Positions 25,179 through 33,629 of a DNA stretch of 64,000 bases are shown here, piece after piece (position 1 is the first letter of the stretch; each line of letters opens with the position of its first letter). The stretch lies in NCBI GenBank assembly GCA_017614995.1, contig JAGAAX010000006.1, positions 46,036 to 110,035 on the forward strand, read 5' to 3'. The DNA is from Spirochaetaceae bacterium. GTDB taxonomy: Bacteria > Spirochaetota > Spirochaetia > Treponematales > Treponemataceae. The position numbers were made by a program, and so were the translations under genes. Below the pieces are notes generated by a model, which searched no databases, was not told where the DNA came from, and was given only the letters and a program-made list of their open reading frames with translations.

Positions 25179-25247
25179 TAGTTTATCTACCTTTGCTTTA
25201 CTTAATTATAATTGGGTTTTTCTGTTTTGTCACCGCTCTTCACTTAA

Positions 25248-26612
25248 CTAGAACTTGTAGCCCCAGGATATTGGGAAGCCGATGCTGGCTTGTCTGCCGC
25301 GTAGGCCTATCCAAGACCATTCTGTGCCTTGCTTTGCATGAGGAACTATGTCGCCAAGAACAATTGCCTTAACGCCCATGCTAAAGACATGCGAACCCAT
25401 AGAGAATGTGAATGTCGGTTTGGCAACAAAAAGCCAGCCACATTCACTTGAATAAAGCGTAGGAGTATAAGCCGCATTTTTTACAGGTGCTGTAATTGCA
25501 GCGCCAGAAATATTTTTTTGGGCGGCAACGGCGGTCTTCTCTTTTAGGCTTGACTGTGAATAGCACAATTCAAAATTAAAGGCAGCGTCTTTTGAAACTG
25601 TATATTTGAACGAATTTCGGATAACAAACGGCAGCACCTTTGATTTCAAGCCGTTTTCTTTTGTATAGCCCACCGCAATGTTTACAGAATCTGAAATTCC
25701 ATTGCGGAAATTGAAGTCTGCACCAACACCAATGCAGAATGATTTTATATCTTTTGATTTTGCTACAGCCGATGCTTTACTGGTGTAATAGCCCAGTGCC
25801 GCGTTGATTTTTGTGCCGACTTTAGCCTCTGACAAACCCTTGTAGGTAAAACCTGCATAGATTGTGTGGTCTTGATAAGATTTATCTGTATTATCAGCTT
25901 TATAGCCATTTTCTGCGCCAAAATTTCCGCGCCAGTTTGCGCCAAGCTCAAATAGCTTTGACGAATATTTAGCACCGGCAGCTATGCCGTTGAACAGATC
26001 CTTTTTTACAGTTGTTTCCCTGTCTGAAGAAGGCGAAACTAGCCCTACCCCAACTTTAAGGTTTGAAATGCCTGTATAGCAGACTTGAAGCCCGCTGTCT
26101 ACCATATTATGAATATACTGCGATTTTCCGGCAACACCGGGAAGAACATTGACGTTTGTGATAAATTTATCTGTCCACATTGTTCTTGAAATGTTTGGCC
26201 CGCATGAAAGAGCGTAGCCGACTGATTCAATATTGCCTATGCCTATTTCAATTGAATCTACAGGCTTGAGTAGAGCGGCAACAGCAGAACGGTTGCCGTC
26301 AGAAGCATTAGCCAATGTATTCCAAGACCAGCGCGGCTTTGCAGAAAGAATCGAGGTTTCACTAGGATCTAAAGGCTGAACATCTAAGCGCAGACGGACT
26401 TTGACTTTAGCACGTTTATCGGCTGTAACTGCCTCGCCGTATATTTCATCGCGGATAAAGTAGCTTTTGCTGAATTTCCAGTAATTGGCTTTGTCACTTA
26501 TGGCAATTTGCGGCTGGCTCAGCAATTCATTTGTGATTGTAACTGTCTGAGCAAATAATACTGAAGTAGCGGCAAGTGCAAACATTTTTGCAAAAAATCT
26601 TTTTGTTTTCAT
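25248..26612 (-). CDS. Outer-membrane beta-barrel protein, paralogue of the 27556-28992 product
   Basis: A 454-residue protein with signal peptide MKTKRFFAKMFALAATSVLFA and amphipathic beta strands throughout, ending in the aromatic YKF expected of barrel proteins. It aligns along its full length with the protein at 27556-28992: TVTITNELLSQPQIAI vs TVSISNELSTDPFIEI, FNGIAAGAKY vs FNGLSIGAGY, HTIYAGFTYKGL vs HTIYASFTFKGL, NFRNGISD in both. It lacks any Shine-Dalgarno before the ATG, unlike its paralogue, so it may be weakly expressed or a reserve copy. The surface role is unknown. Confidence 0.8.
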   Translation of the reverse strand: MKTKRFFAKMFALAATSVLFAQTVTITNELLSQPQIAISDKANYWKFSKSYFIRDEIYGEAVTADKRAKVKVRLRLDVQPLDPSETSILSAKPRWSWNTLANASDGNRSAVAALLKPVDSIEIGIGNIESVGYALSCGPNISRTMWTDKFITNVNVLPGVAGKSQYIHNMVDSGLQVCYTGISNLKVGVGLVSPSSDRETTVKKDLFNGIAAGAKYSSKLFELGANWRGNFGAENGYKADNTDKSYQDHTIYAGFTYKGLSEAKVGTKINAALGYYTSKASAVAKSKDIKSFCIGVGADFNFRNGISDSVNIAVGYTKENGLKSKVLPFVIRNSFKYTVSKDAAFNFELCYSQSSLKEKTAVAAQKNISGAAITAPVKNAAYTPTLYSSECGWLFVAKPTFTFSMGSHVFSMGVKAIVLGDIVPHAKQGTEWSWIGLRGRQASIGFPISWGYKF

Positions 26613-26710
26613 AGCATATTTTTTGCATATTTTGAGGATTTTTGCAATGGAAAGATTCCCGCATCAAGCGCGAGAATGACGGTGTTTCGCTTGAGATTTA
26701 TCCTCGATTT

Positions 26711-26770
26711 CGGATTAATCTAGCGAAACGAGCAAGTTTCCGCAAGGCGAAAACTTGTAAATGGTGCACA
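26711..26770. repeat. Partial copy of the composite-element interior
   Basis: Shares ggattaatcta, aatctagYgaaacg and aaaacttgtaaatggtg with the interior of element B (36198-36270). A hairpin with arms caagttt and aaacttg has different loop bases in each copy, so the fold is better conserved than the sequence. Confidence 0.6.
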
Positions 26771-26793
26771 CTGGAAACATGGTCATTATCGGG

Positions 26794-27075
26794 CTACATT
26801 GCAGATGATACAGGTTTTAGACTATATCCTAATTCATGTAAAACTGAAAGGAGTGTTTTTACCTTTACATTTTCTGCTTTGCCTGTGCGGAGATGCTGAA
26901 TTGTAGTAGGCGAAACACCTGCTTTTGCAGCCAGTTCACGAACACTTATGTCAGCCTGCTCCATTTGCTCACACATAAATTCTGAAATAAGAAACTCTTC
27001 ATAACCTTTTTCAAAATCATTTTTCCATTTAGGATTTTCCATCATGCGGTCAAATGTGCTTTTAGTTGTCTTCAT
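26794..27075 (-). CDS. higA: HigA-like XRE antitoxin
   Basis: A 93-residue protein. The C-terminal half is a helix-turn-helix of the Cro/XRE type (ISVRELAAKAGVSPTTIQHLRTGKAENVKVKTL, read in part), and the N-terminal part is typical of HigA partners. The start overlaps the higB stop by 14 nt, and AAGGAGG lies 9 nt upstream inside higB. It should neutralise HigB and repress the operon, probably through the TGTAACAC direct repeat at 27457-27477. Confidence 0.88.
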   Translation of the reverse strand: MKTTKSTFDRMMENPKWKNDFEKGYEEFLISEFMCEQMEQADISVRELAAKAGVSPTTIQHLRTGKAENVKVKTLLSVLHELGYSLKPVSSAM

Positions 27076-27448
27076 AGTACGTGCCCTCCTTTGTTCTAGC
27101 TATATAATCTGCACGTGCAGAAACTGCATAGTCTTTTTCCTGTCTTCTCATTTTTTGGCTTTTCTTTATAATAGCATTAGTAATAATTATTTTTCCATCT
27201 TCATAAAAAAACGAAAAAAATCTATACGGTTGTGGCTTAAAAACATATATGCCATTTCCTTCATTTCTGAATTTTGTCTTATCAGAAATATAACCAAAAT
27301 CACCGATACGCTTAATAAGATAAAAGAATTTCTGCTGATATATAGCAGGAAGCGCATTAAAATATTCAAGCGGCTGACTCTTACCTTTTTGAGAATAATA
27401 CCACTCAATAGTAAATTTTTTACCCCTATATACAAGGAATTCTTTCAT
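27062..27448 (-). CDS. higB: HigB/RelE-like toxin (Gp49 family)
   Basis: A 128-residue protein matching the phage-derived Gp49/HigB branch of the RelE superfamily: KGKSQPLEYFNALP, IKRIGDFGYI, IYVFKPQPYRFFSFFYEDGKIIITNAIIKKSQK (read in part). Members cleave mRNA on the ribosome. Toxin-first order with an overlapping HTH antitoxin is the HigBA arrangement. The promoter lies within 30 nt of the ATG and there is no good ribosome site, so the leader is very short. Confidence 0.87.
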   Translation of the reverse strand: MKEFLVYRGKKFTIEWYYSQKGKSQPLEYFNALPAIYQQKFFYLIKRIGDFGYISDKTKFRNEGNGIYVFKPQPYRFFSFFYEDGKIIITNAIIKKSQKMRRQEKDYAVSARADYIARTKEGTYYEDN

Positions 27449-27456
27449 AAGACAAT

Positions 27457-27477
27457 TGTAACACTATAATGTAACAC
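27457..27477 (-). promoter_or_regulatory. Direct-repeat operator candidate upstream of higBA
   Basis: Two copies of TGTAACAC (27457-27464 and 27470-27477) are spaced 13 nt apart around a TATAGT -10-like box. A TTGACG follows upstream on the minus strand (about 27484-27479). This is the expected place for HigA autoregulation. Confidence 0.5.
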
Positions 27478-27495
27478 ACGTCAAGTTTTAGGCAA

Positions 27496-27526
27496 AAAAA
27501 AAGGCAGGCTGCCGAAGCAACCTGCC
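27496..27526 (-). terminator. Rho-independent terminator of the major barrel-protein gene
   Basis: Read on the minus strand, GGCAGGTTGC and GCAGCCTGCC (27526-27503) form a 10-bp stem with one wobble and a TTCG tetraloop, followed by a long T-run (27502-27494). Confidence 0.92.
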
Positions 27527-27555
27527 AATTCTTAGTTTAAACGGTTAAGCTTAAA

Positions 27556-28992
27556 TTAGAAATTGTAAGTCCAAGAAAGTGGGAAGTCTACAGTAGCTTT
27601 GTTGCCTTTGAGACCTGTCCAAGCCCATTCGTGACCTGATTTTGCGTGTGGAACGATATCGCCATCAACTGTTGTTCTTACACCCAAGTTGAATGAGTGA
27701 GCACCCATTGTCCAGCTGAATCTTGGATATGCGAATACCAACCAACCAGCACCACCGAGTGTTGTTGGAGTGATTGCTCCAGAAGCAGGTGTAACTGAGT
27801 TAGCCTGCAAGTTTGAAGCAGCTGCAACTGCTTTCTTTTCAGCAAGACCAGACTGTGAATAGCCCAATGTGAAGCTGAATGTTGCATCGCTAGATGCTGA
27901 ATAGTTGATTGTGTTGCGTACACAGAAAGGAAGAACCTTTGATGTAAGACCAGCAATCTTGTAGTAACCAACTGCTACAGCGATATCATCAGAAATACCG
28001 TTGCGGAAGTTGAGGTTTGCACCGATGTCAAACAAGAATGATGTTACAGATGCATTGTACAAGTTACCATCTGCATCTTTGAGAGCATTGCCCTTATCAC
28101 CACCAACATAACCAGACCAGTTAACAAGCTTAGAAGCTTTAGCTGTGTAGAAACCTACAGCAGCATAAAGGTTTGTTCCAATTTTTGCTTCCTGCAATCC
28201 TTTGAATGTGAAAGAAGCATAGATTGTATGATCCTGATATGCTTTGTCGTTTGTTTCAGCTGTTGTGCCGTTTTCCATACCGAAGTTACCCTTCCATACA
28301 GCACCTACGCTGAACAAGTCAGCATCGTAACCAGCACCAATTGAAAGACCGTTGAACATGCCTTTCTTGAGCATTGTTTCTCTTTCTGTGAATCCCTGTT
28401 CGTTCTTTTCATTGCGAGCAGAAGAGAGACCAGCACCAATCCAGAGGTTTGGTACACCTGTGTATACTACGTGAACACCGTCATATACCAAGTCAGAAGC
28501 ACGCTGCCAGCGACCAACAAGACCAGGGATCATGTTGTAGCCCCAGCGGTACCATGTTGACCATTCAGACCAGTCAAAGTTTGGACCAGCACCACGAGCA
28601 TAACCAACTTCGTCGAGGTTACCAATACCGATTTCCAAGAAATCCCATGGCTTCAAAACAGCAGCTACACAAGAACGGTTTCCATCGTTTGCGTTAGCAT
28701 TTGAGTTCCAAGACCAGCGAGGCTTGAAAGAAAGAATTGATTCTTCAGTTGGCTGCAATGTCTGAATGTCGAAACGGATGCGGCCCTTAACTTTAGCACG
28801 TCCGTCAGCTGTTACAGCTTCACCAACAACCTGTTCACGAAGGATGTTTGAGTTTGCGAAACCCCAGTAAGTAGTACCACCGTTGATTTCAATGAACGGA
28901 TCTGTAGACAGTTCATTAGAAATAGAAACTGTCTGAGCAAATGCCATAGAAACTACAGCAAGTGCAAGCAAGATTGCAATAATCTTTTTCAT
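27556..28992 (-). CDS. Outer-membrane beta-barrel protein (probably abundant)
   Basis: A 478-residue barrel protein with a signal peptide (MKKIIAILLALAVVSMAFA) and a C-terminal LSWTYNF. The strong ribosome site (AAGGAG, 9 nt from ATG), a strong terminator and heavily biased, uniform codons suggest high expression. It is a paralogue of the 25248-26612 product; insertions relative to it, such as the loop around WSGYVGGDKGNALKDADG, are probable surface loops. I do not recognise a named family. Treponemes often have multi-copy barrel proteins, and this pair may belong to a similar variable set. Confidence 0.82.
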   Translation of the reverse strand: MKKIIAILLALAVVSMAFAQTVSISNELSTDPFIEINGGTTYWGFANSNILREQVVGEAVTADGRAKVKGRIRFDIQTLQPTEESILSFKPRWSWNSNANANDGNRSCVAAVLKPWDFLEIGIGNLDEVGYARGAGPNFDWSEWSTWYRWGYNMIPGLVGRWQRASDLVYDGVHVVYTGVPNLWIGAGLSSARNEKNEQGFTERETMLKKGMFNGLSIGAGYDADLFSVGAVWKGNFGMENGTTAETNDKAYQDHTIYASFTFKGLQEAKIGTNLYAAVGFYTAKASKLVNWSGYVGGDKGNALKDADGNLYNASVTSFLFDIGANLNFRNGISDDIAVAVGYYKIAGLTSKVLPFCVRNTINYSASSDATFSFTLGYSQSGLAEKKAVAAASNLQANSVTPASGAITPTTLGGAGWLVFAYPRFSWTMGAHSFNLGVRTTVDGDIVPHAKSGHEWAWTGLKGNKATVDFPLSWTYNF

Positions 28993-29327
28993 CTTTTACA
29001 ACTCCTTTATTTGTTGTTAGCAAGAATATAATGCAATTACATTCCAGCGTGTTTAAGACAAAAACAAATGTATTATAAATGTTTTATAAATATATGCTTT
29101 TTTCTAACTTTTAATCAAATTTTAATCTTTTTTTGTAACCTTTTTAACTCAAAGTTACCTTTATTTGTCACATTTATCTTATCGGAAAAGAAAAGTTTGT
29201 TCTATACTTTCTTAAAAACTAAAGCATACACACAAACCTCTAGATCACACGACCTCGTTTTATGTACCAATCTTCCGAACTTTCTGGAAAATTTTACAAA
29301 AAGACTGTTTTTTGTTAAACTTTAATT
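28993..29327. other. Divergent promoter region, AT-rich, no gene
   Basis: Very AT-rich intergenic DNA between the barrel-protein gene and the response regulator. A forward 85-codon frame (29068-29325) has low-complexity composition and no ribosome site and is not called. It should contain the barrel-gene promoter (TTATAT around 29020 on the minus strand) and the regulator promoter at 29293-29321. Confidence 0.5.
29293..29321 (+). promoter_or_regulatory. Promoter of the atypical response regulator
   Basis: TTTACA (29293-29298) and TAAACT (29316-29321) are spaced by 17 nt. The -10 box ends exactly 6 nt before ATG 29328, with no Shine-Dalgarno, so the transcript should be leaderless. Confidence 0.55.
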
Positions 29328-30077
29328 ATGGAGCAAATTCTAATTATTGACGGAACGAACGACACTGCGGCACAAAACCTGCTGGAGGAATCTGGTTTTG
29401 CAGTTACAGTTTTACGCAACGTAACACAGGCGGCTGAATGGCTGCAGCGCAACAAATGTTCGCTTATTATTTCTGAGACCAATTTTCAGGATCACACAGG
29501 CTTTTTCCTCGTCCGCTTTCTCCGCAAAAAGCTCGGCGACCTGCGCACTCCGTTTATATTCCTAAGCTCAAAGCGGAGCACTAAATATAAGATTCACGGC
29601 TTAAAGAACGGTGCAAACGACTATATAACAAAACCCTTTGTCCACGAAGAATTTCTGGCGCGTGTAACCGTTCAGTTGAGAACAGGCGCTCTGCTTCAAC
29701 GTTCACAAAAAAAGATTGACGATAACGGTCAGAAGGGTCTCAGCCCTGCGCTGGAGCTGAAAGAGCCTTATTCTTTCGGGCCTTTTACAATAAACTATCA
29801 GCAGGTTAAGCTTGAAAAGAACGGCAAGGCTGTAAACCTGACGCTTCAGGAATTCAAGATTCTGTGTTATTTAATAGAAAAATCTAATCAGGCTGTTAAG
29901 AAAGAAGAACTTCTTGACAATCTCTGGCAATATGATGCTGCAGTCGGACTGCGTACCGTTTACACACATCTTTCATGGCTGCGCGACAAATTGCGTACAG
30001 ACGAAAAACCCGGCGGCTATATCAAAACTGTGCGCCAGATAGGTTATATGTTCGTTCCAGAAGGAATAGACGGATAA
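29328..30077 (+). CDS. OmpR/PhoB-type response regulator with Glu at the phosphorylation site
   Basis: A 249-residue regulator: receiver domain (about 1-120), linker, and winged-helix DNA-binding domain (about 148-246, ending VRQIGYMFVPE). The receiver keeps the conserved Lys (ITKPF, K102) and the Ser switch (FLSS), but the phospho-acceptor position reads ISETNFQDHTG, with Glu50 where Asp is expected, and only one residue (D8) of the usual acidic pair. Glu can mimic the phosphorylated state, so it may act without a kinase. No histidine kinase is adjacent. It is divergent from the major barrel-protein gene, which is a plausible target. Confidence 0.9.
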   Translation: MEQILIIDGTNDTAAQNLLEESGFAVTVLRNVTQAAEWLQRNKCSLIISETNFQDHTGFFLVRFLRKKLGDLRTPFIFLSSKRSTKYKIHGLKNGANDYITKPFVHEEFLARVTVQLRTGALLQRSQKKIDDNGQKGLSPALELKEPYSFGPFTINYQQVKLEKNGKAVNLTLQEFKILCYLIEKSNQAVKKEELLDNLWQYDAAVGLRTVYTHLSWLRDKLRTDEKPGGYIKTVRQIGYMFVPEGIDG

Positions 30078-30078
30078 C

Positions 30079-30154
30079 GGGTTTGCGATTTGGCTGAATC
30101 TAATTAATGAGTTTATTCGGCAAACCCTACTAGTTTCCGTTTCACAAAAACTAG
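30079..30154. repeat. Two hairpins upstream of metQ
   Basis: gggtttgc (30079-30086) pairs with gcaaaccc (30120-30127), and ctagttt (30130-30136) pairs with aaactag (30148-30154). The gggtttgc...gcaaaccc frame with ctaat inside also occurs in element B near 36330-36374, again with different intervening bases. Confidence 0.55.
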
Positions 30155-30228
30155 CGTAGGCTTTTGTACTTGTGCAGGCGTCATTGCGATTTGGCAACTT
30201 TTTATAATTCTATATTAGGGGGAATAAA

Positions 30229-31029
30229 ATGAAAAAAATAGCGGCATTTATTGCAGTTTTTTTGAGCGCGGCAATTCTTTTTGCTTCTGGGATAAAAGAC
30301 CCTGATTCTACGCCACTTGTTGTCGGGGCAACATCAAAGCCCCACGCAGAAATGCTTAAGATAATAAGCTCAGACTTAGCCAAGCATGGCATCATTCTTG
30401 AAATTGTTGAATCCGACGACTACGAGCAGATGAACGCAGACGTTGAGAACGGAAAGCTCGATGCCAACTTTTTTCAGCATATTCCCTATATGGAAGAAGT
30501 CAACAAAGAAAAAGGCTATCATCTGGTTAATGCCGGCGGAATTCATATTGAACCGATTGCACTTTACTCAAAGAACCTTTCTTCTATAAAAAATCTTAGA
30601 ACCGGAGCAACAATTGCAATTGCAAATGACCCTTCAAACCGCACCCGCTCTCTTCTGCTTTTGCAGTCTGCCGGTCTTATTCAGCTTAACTCTGAAGCTG
30701 CCGGCAATCTTACGCTGTCTGACATTACAATCAATTTTAGAGCTTTAAAATTTCTTGAAATAGAAGCTTCTTTTCTTGTAAAAGCCCTTAATGATGTTGA
30801 CGCTGTTGTTATCACAGGAAACTACGCCATTGCGGCAGGGCTTAGCGCTGCAAAAGACGGAATTATCGTAGAGCAGAAGAATATGCCGTATATAAACATT
30901 GTTACTGTAAAAGAAGGAAGGCAGAACGACCCGCGTATTATTGCGCTGGTTAAAGCTTTGAAGAGCAGAAGAATAAGAAACTATATTACTGAAAAATACC
31001 CTTCCGGCGAAGTAATTGCCGCTTTTTAG
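30229..31029 (+). CDS. metQ: MetQ/NlpA-family methionine-binding protein
   Basis: A 266-residue substrate-binding protein of the NlpA/MetQ family: VGATSKPHAEMLKII, YEQMNADVENGKLDANFFQH, IPYMEEVN, IALYSKNLSSIKNL and IAIANDPSNRTRSLLLLQ. Family members bind D/L-methionine for the MetNI importer. The N-terminus MKKIAAFIAVFLSAAILFASG is a signal peptide with no lipobox Cys, so this copy is probably a soluble periplasmic protein rather than the usual lipoprotein. metN and metI are not adjacent, so it is an orphan here. AGGGGG lies about 8 nt before the ATG. Confidence 0.88.
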   Translation: MKKIAAFIAVFLSAAILFASGIKDPDSTPLVVGATSKPHAEMLKIISSDLAKHGIILEIVESDDYEQMNADVENGKLDANFFQHIPYMEEVNKEKGYHLVNAGGIHIEPIALYSKNLSSIKNLRTGATIAIANDPSNRTRSLLLLQSAGLIQLNSEAAGNLTLSDITINFRALKFLEIEASFLVKALNDVDAVVITGNYAIAAGLSAAKDGIIVEQKNMPYINIVTVKEGRQNDPRIIALVKALKSRRIRNYITEKYPSGEVIAAF

Positions 31030-31044
31030 TAAAACAGCCGCCCT

Positions 31045-31071
31045 GCGGGTTTTCAGTTTACGAAAACCCGC
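31045..31071. terminator. Hairpin between convergent metQ and rnfB
   Basis: gcgggttttc (31045-31054) pairs perfectly with gaaaacccgc (31062-31071) around a 7-nt loop. The T-runs on either side are weak, so bidirectional termination is likely but not certain. Confidence 0.5.
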
Positions 31072-31094
31072 AAAGACGCGCAGTGTACACAAAC

Positions 31095-31886
31095 TTAGAC
31101 AAGCACCAGGGCTTTTGTCGGGCAGCCGTTTACGCAGTCACCGCACGCATTGCAGAGCGCATAATCTACAACCGGCAGACCGTCTACAAGATGAACCGCA
31201 TTCTTTGTGCATGTGCGTTCGCACTTGCCGCACTTTATGCAGCCGCTCTTGCAGTTCTTGATTATAGAAGGCTTGTTCTGCGAGCGGTTAGAGCAGTTTA
31301 CATGCGCACCCTTCTGTGCGGCAGGAATTCTTGTAATAATCTTTTGAGGACAGACACCGACACAGACGCCGCAGCCTGTACATCTTGCCGCGTCAACGTG
31401 AGCAATTCCGTCTTCTTTTACTGCAATAGCGTTAAATTTACATGCTTCCGCACAGTCGCCAAAGCCTATGCACGCCCATGCGCACATTTTTGTGCCGTTT
31501 ATGCTCTGTTTTGCCGCGGCGCAAGACTTTATGCCAATGTATTCGCCTTTTACGGCAGAATGCTCTTTTGAGCCGCCGCAGGCTACAACTGCAACTTTCT
31601 GCTCAACTGAAACAGACTGACCCATTATTTCGGCGATTTTCTTTGCTGTTGCAACACCGCCGGCGGTACAGCCGTCTACAGGTGCAAGACCTTTCGCACA
31701 GGCAGCGGCAAAACCATCGCAGCCCGGAAAGCCACAGCCGCCGCAGTTTCCGCCTGACAACACAGAGCGGATTTTTTCCACTGTAGGGTCAACCGGAACA
31801 TAAAAGAATTTCTTAAAAACGCCCAGCAGCACGCCGAGCACAAATGCCAAAACAAAAGCTACAATAACTGTATAAAGAATAGTCAC
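31095..31886 (-). CDS. rnfB: Rnf complex ferredoxin subunit RnfB
   Basis: A 263-residue iron-sulfur subunit that takes electrons from ferredoxin. It has an N-terminal membrane helix (about 4-24), then the Fe-S domain GGNCGGCGFPGCDGFA, then four further Cys clusters (CAWACIGFGDC, CTGCGVCVGVC, CIKCGKCERTC, CNACGDCVNGC) for [4Fe-4S] centres. It is the last gene of the rnfCDGEAB operon, 11 nt after rnfA. A hairpin follows. Confidence 0.95.
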   Translation of the reverse strand: MTILYTVIVAFVLAFVLGVLLGVFKKFFYVPVDPTVEKIRSVLSGGNCGGCGFPGCDGFAAACAKGLAPVDGCTAGGVATAKKIAEIMGQSVSVEQKVAVVACGGSKEHSAVKGEYIGIKSCAAAKQSINGTKMCAWACIGFGDCAEACKFNAIAVKEDGIAHVDAARCTGCGVCVGVCPQKIITRIPAAQKGAHVNCSNRSQNKPSIIKNCKSGCIKCGKCERTCTKNAVHLVDGLPVVDYALCNACGDCVNGCPTKALVLV

Positions 31887-31897
31887 CGGAAACTCCT

Positions 31898-32476
31898 TTA
31901 CTTAATCAGACCTGCAAAGCCGCCGAAAGCCAAAGACAACAGCGAGGCTGCCACAAACAGAATCGGCGTTCCCTTCAAAAAAGCCGGAATTGGAGCAATC
32001 TTGATTCTTTCGCGGATGCCTGACATAAGCACAAGCGCCATAAGAAAGCCGCATGCCGAGCCGACCGCATACACGATTGACTCTACAAACGAATACTGCT
32101 TTGAAATGCAGTTGAGCGTAACAGCAAGAATAGCGCAGTTTGTGGTAATAAGCGCAAGATAAACGCCCATTGAGCTGTAAAGTGCCGGCGCAGATTTTTT
32201 CAGATAAAACTCAACAAGCTGAACAAGGCTTGCAATAACCAGAATAAATGTCAAAGTCTGCAAGAATGTAAGCCCGAAGGGTTCAAGTACAAAATGATAC
32301 AGCGGATAAGTTACAGCCGTTGCCAGAATCATTACAAAAGAAGTTGCAACGCCCATGCCTGTTGCTTTTGAGACGTCTTTGCTCATGCCGATAAACGGGC
32401 ACAGCGCAAGAAACTGAATGAGGACAACATTGTCAACAAGCCATGATGAAATAAAAATCTTGCCAAGTCCGCTCAT
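31898..32476 (-). CDS. rnfA: Rnf complex membrane subunit RnfA
   Basis: A 192-residue integral membrane protein with six helices. Conserved stretches include NVVLIQFLALCPFIGMSKDV near the N-terminus and the segment MGVYLALITTNCAILAV with its buried Cys. With RnfE it holds an intramembrane iron-sulfur centre through the paired Cys residues (CPFIG and TNCAI). The start overlaps the rnfE stop by 4 nt. Confidence 0.95.
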   Translation of the reverse strand: MSGLGKIFISSWLVDNVVLIQFLALCPFIGMSKDVSKATGMGVATSFVMILATAVTYPLYHFVLEPFGLTFLQTLTFILVIASLVQLVEFYLKKSAPALYSSMGVYLALITTNCAILAVTLNCISKQYSFVESIVYAVGSACGFLMALVLMSGIRERIKIAPIPAFLKGTPILFVAASLLSLAFGGFAGLIK

Positions 32477-33075
32477 TTTTTGCCTCCCAAAGCAGCCTTA
32501 ACCGCATTTGCAATGGCGATAAACATGCCGAATACAAAGAAGCCGCCTGCCGCCTTGCTGAAAAATGCGATGCAGCAGCTTTCAGGCAATACGCCTGCGC
32601 CAAGAATTGTGCCTTCGCCTAAAAGCTCGCGCACAAACGAAATGCCGCACAAAACCCAAGTATAGCCTAAGCCCATGCCGAGCGCATCAAGCGCAGCATT
32701 GAGCGGCGGCTGTTTAGAGGCAAATGATTCCACGCGCCCCATAATAATGCAGTTTACAACAATAAGCGGAATAAACACGCCCATTGCTTCTGAAAGCGAC
32801 GGCAGATAAGCCTGCATAAGCAGATCTACAATCGTGGTAAAAGACGCAATAACGATAATGAAAATCGGAATGCGGATTGAATCTGGTATTAAACGGCGGA
32901 AAACGCTGATTATAAGCTCGCTCATTACAAGAACAAAAGTCATTGCAAGACCCATGCCCAGACCGTTTGTCAGTTTTGTTGTTACTGCAAGCGAAGAGCA
33001 GAGCCCAATCATCAGTACAAGCAGCGGATTTTCCGCAAGAAGACCGTTCGTAAATATTTTCAGTTTTTCTCTCAT
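32473..33075 (-). CDS. rnfE: Rnf complex membrane subunit RnfE
   Basis: A 200-residue, six-helix subunit homologous to RnfA/NqrD. NPLLVLMIGLCSSLAVTTKL and LIVVNCIIMGRVESFA contain the Cys residues expected to pair with RnfA. It overlaps rnfG and rnfA by 4 nt each. Part of the Na+ or H+ translocating core of the ferredoxin:NAD+ oxidoreductase. Confidence 0.94.
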   Translation of the reverse strand: MREKLKIFTNGLLAENPLLVLMIGLCSSLAVTTKLTNGLGMGLAMTFVLVMSELIISVFRRLIPDSIRIPIFIIVIASFTTIVDLLMQAYLPSLSEAMGVFIPLIVVNCIIMGRVESFASKQPPLNAALDALGMGLGYTWVLCGISFVRELLGEGTILGAGVLPESCCIAFFSKAAGGFFVFGMFIAIANAVKAALGGKK

Positions 33076-33629
33076 TTTGAATTTTCCTCAATTACAGCCT
33101 GTGCTTCGCTTACCGCAGTCTTAACAATTGCGGCAATTCCTTTTGAAGAAATTGAAGCCCCGGAAAGTGCAACAACATCATCGCCGACAGCAAAAGCGTC
33201 AGACGGGGTTTTGCCGTTGTACTGATCCATGTAGCCATCTTCTTTTGCTCTCTGCCCAAAACCAGGAGAATCATATAATTCAAGAATTTCAGTGCCTTTA
33301 ACTGCAAAAGATGTATCTACACCAACAAGAATTACAGCTCTGTCATAAGTTGGGCCTTCAGCCTCAACTACAGCACCAAGAAGCGCAGCGTCTGCACTTT
33401 TTGCAAGATTCACGCTGCGTATTTTTACATCGCTGTTCTGACCTGAAACCGCTTCAACCGGCTCAAATTTTGCAGCTTCTGCAAAAATTTTCTTCATTGC
33501 AGCAGCAGAGCCTGACAATTTCTTTTCTGCAATTACAGGTGCTGTTATGCTGTTTACAAGTGCAAGCGAAACACATGAAACAACTGAAAAAGCTGCTAAA
33601 ACAAGCCCAAGTTTCAATATATCTTTCAT
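33072..33629 (-). CDS. rnfG: Rnf complex FMN-carrying subunit RnfG
   Basis: A 185-residue subunit with one N-terminal membrane helix (about 8-28) and a periplasmic FMN-binding domain. The flavin attachment motif reads ALSGASISSKG, with Ser where most family members have Thr (SGAT); Ser or Thr can both serve in phosphoester flavinylation, so activity is not excluded. Overlaps rnfD and rnfE by 4 nt. Confidence 0.9.
   Translation of the reverse strand: MKDILKLGLVLAAFSVVSCVSLALVNSITAPVIAEKKLSGSAAAMKKIFAEAAKFEPVEAVSGQNSDVKIRSVNLAKSADAALLGAVVEAEGPTYDRAVILVGVDTSFAVKGTEILELYDSPGFGQRAKEDGYMDQYNGKTPSDAFAVGDDVVALSGASISSKGIAAIVKTAVSEAQAVIEENSK

Noticed and set aside
29068..29325. 85-codon forward frame before the response regulator
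   Set aside because: Low-complexity AT-rich sequence, no ribosome site, overlaps the regulator promoter.
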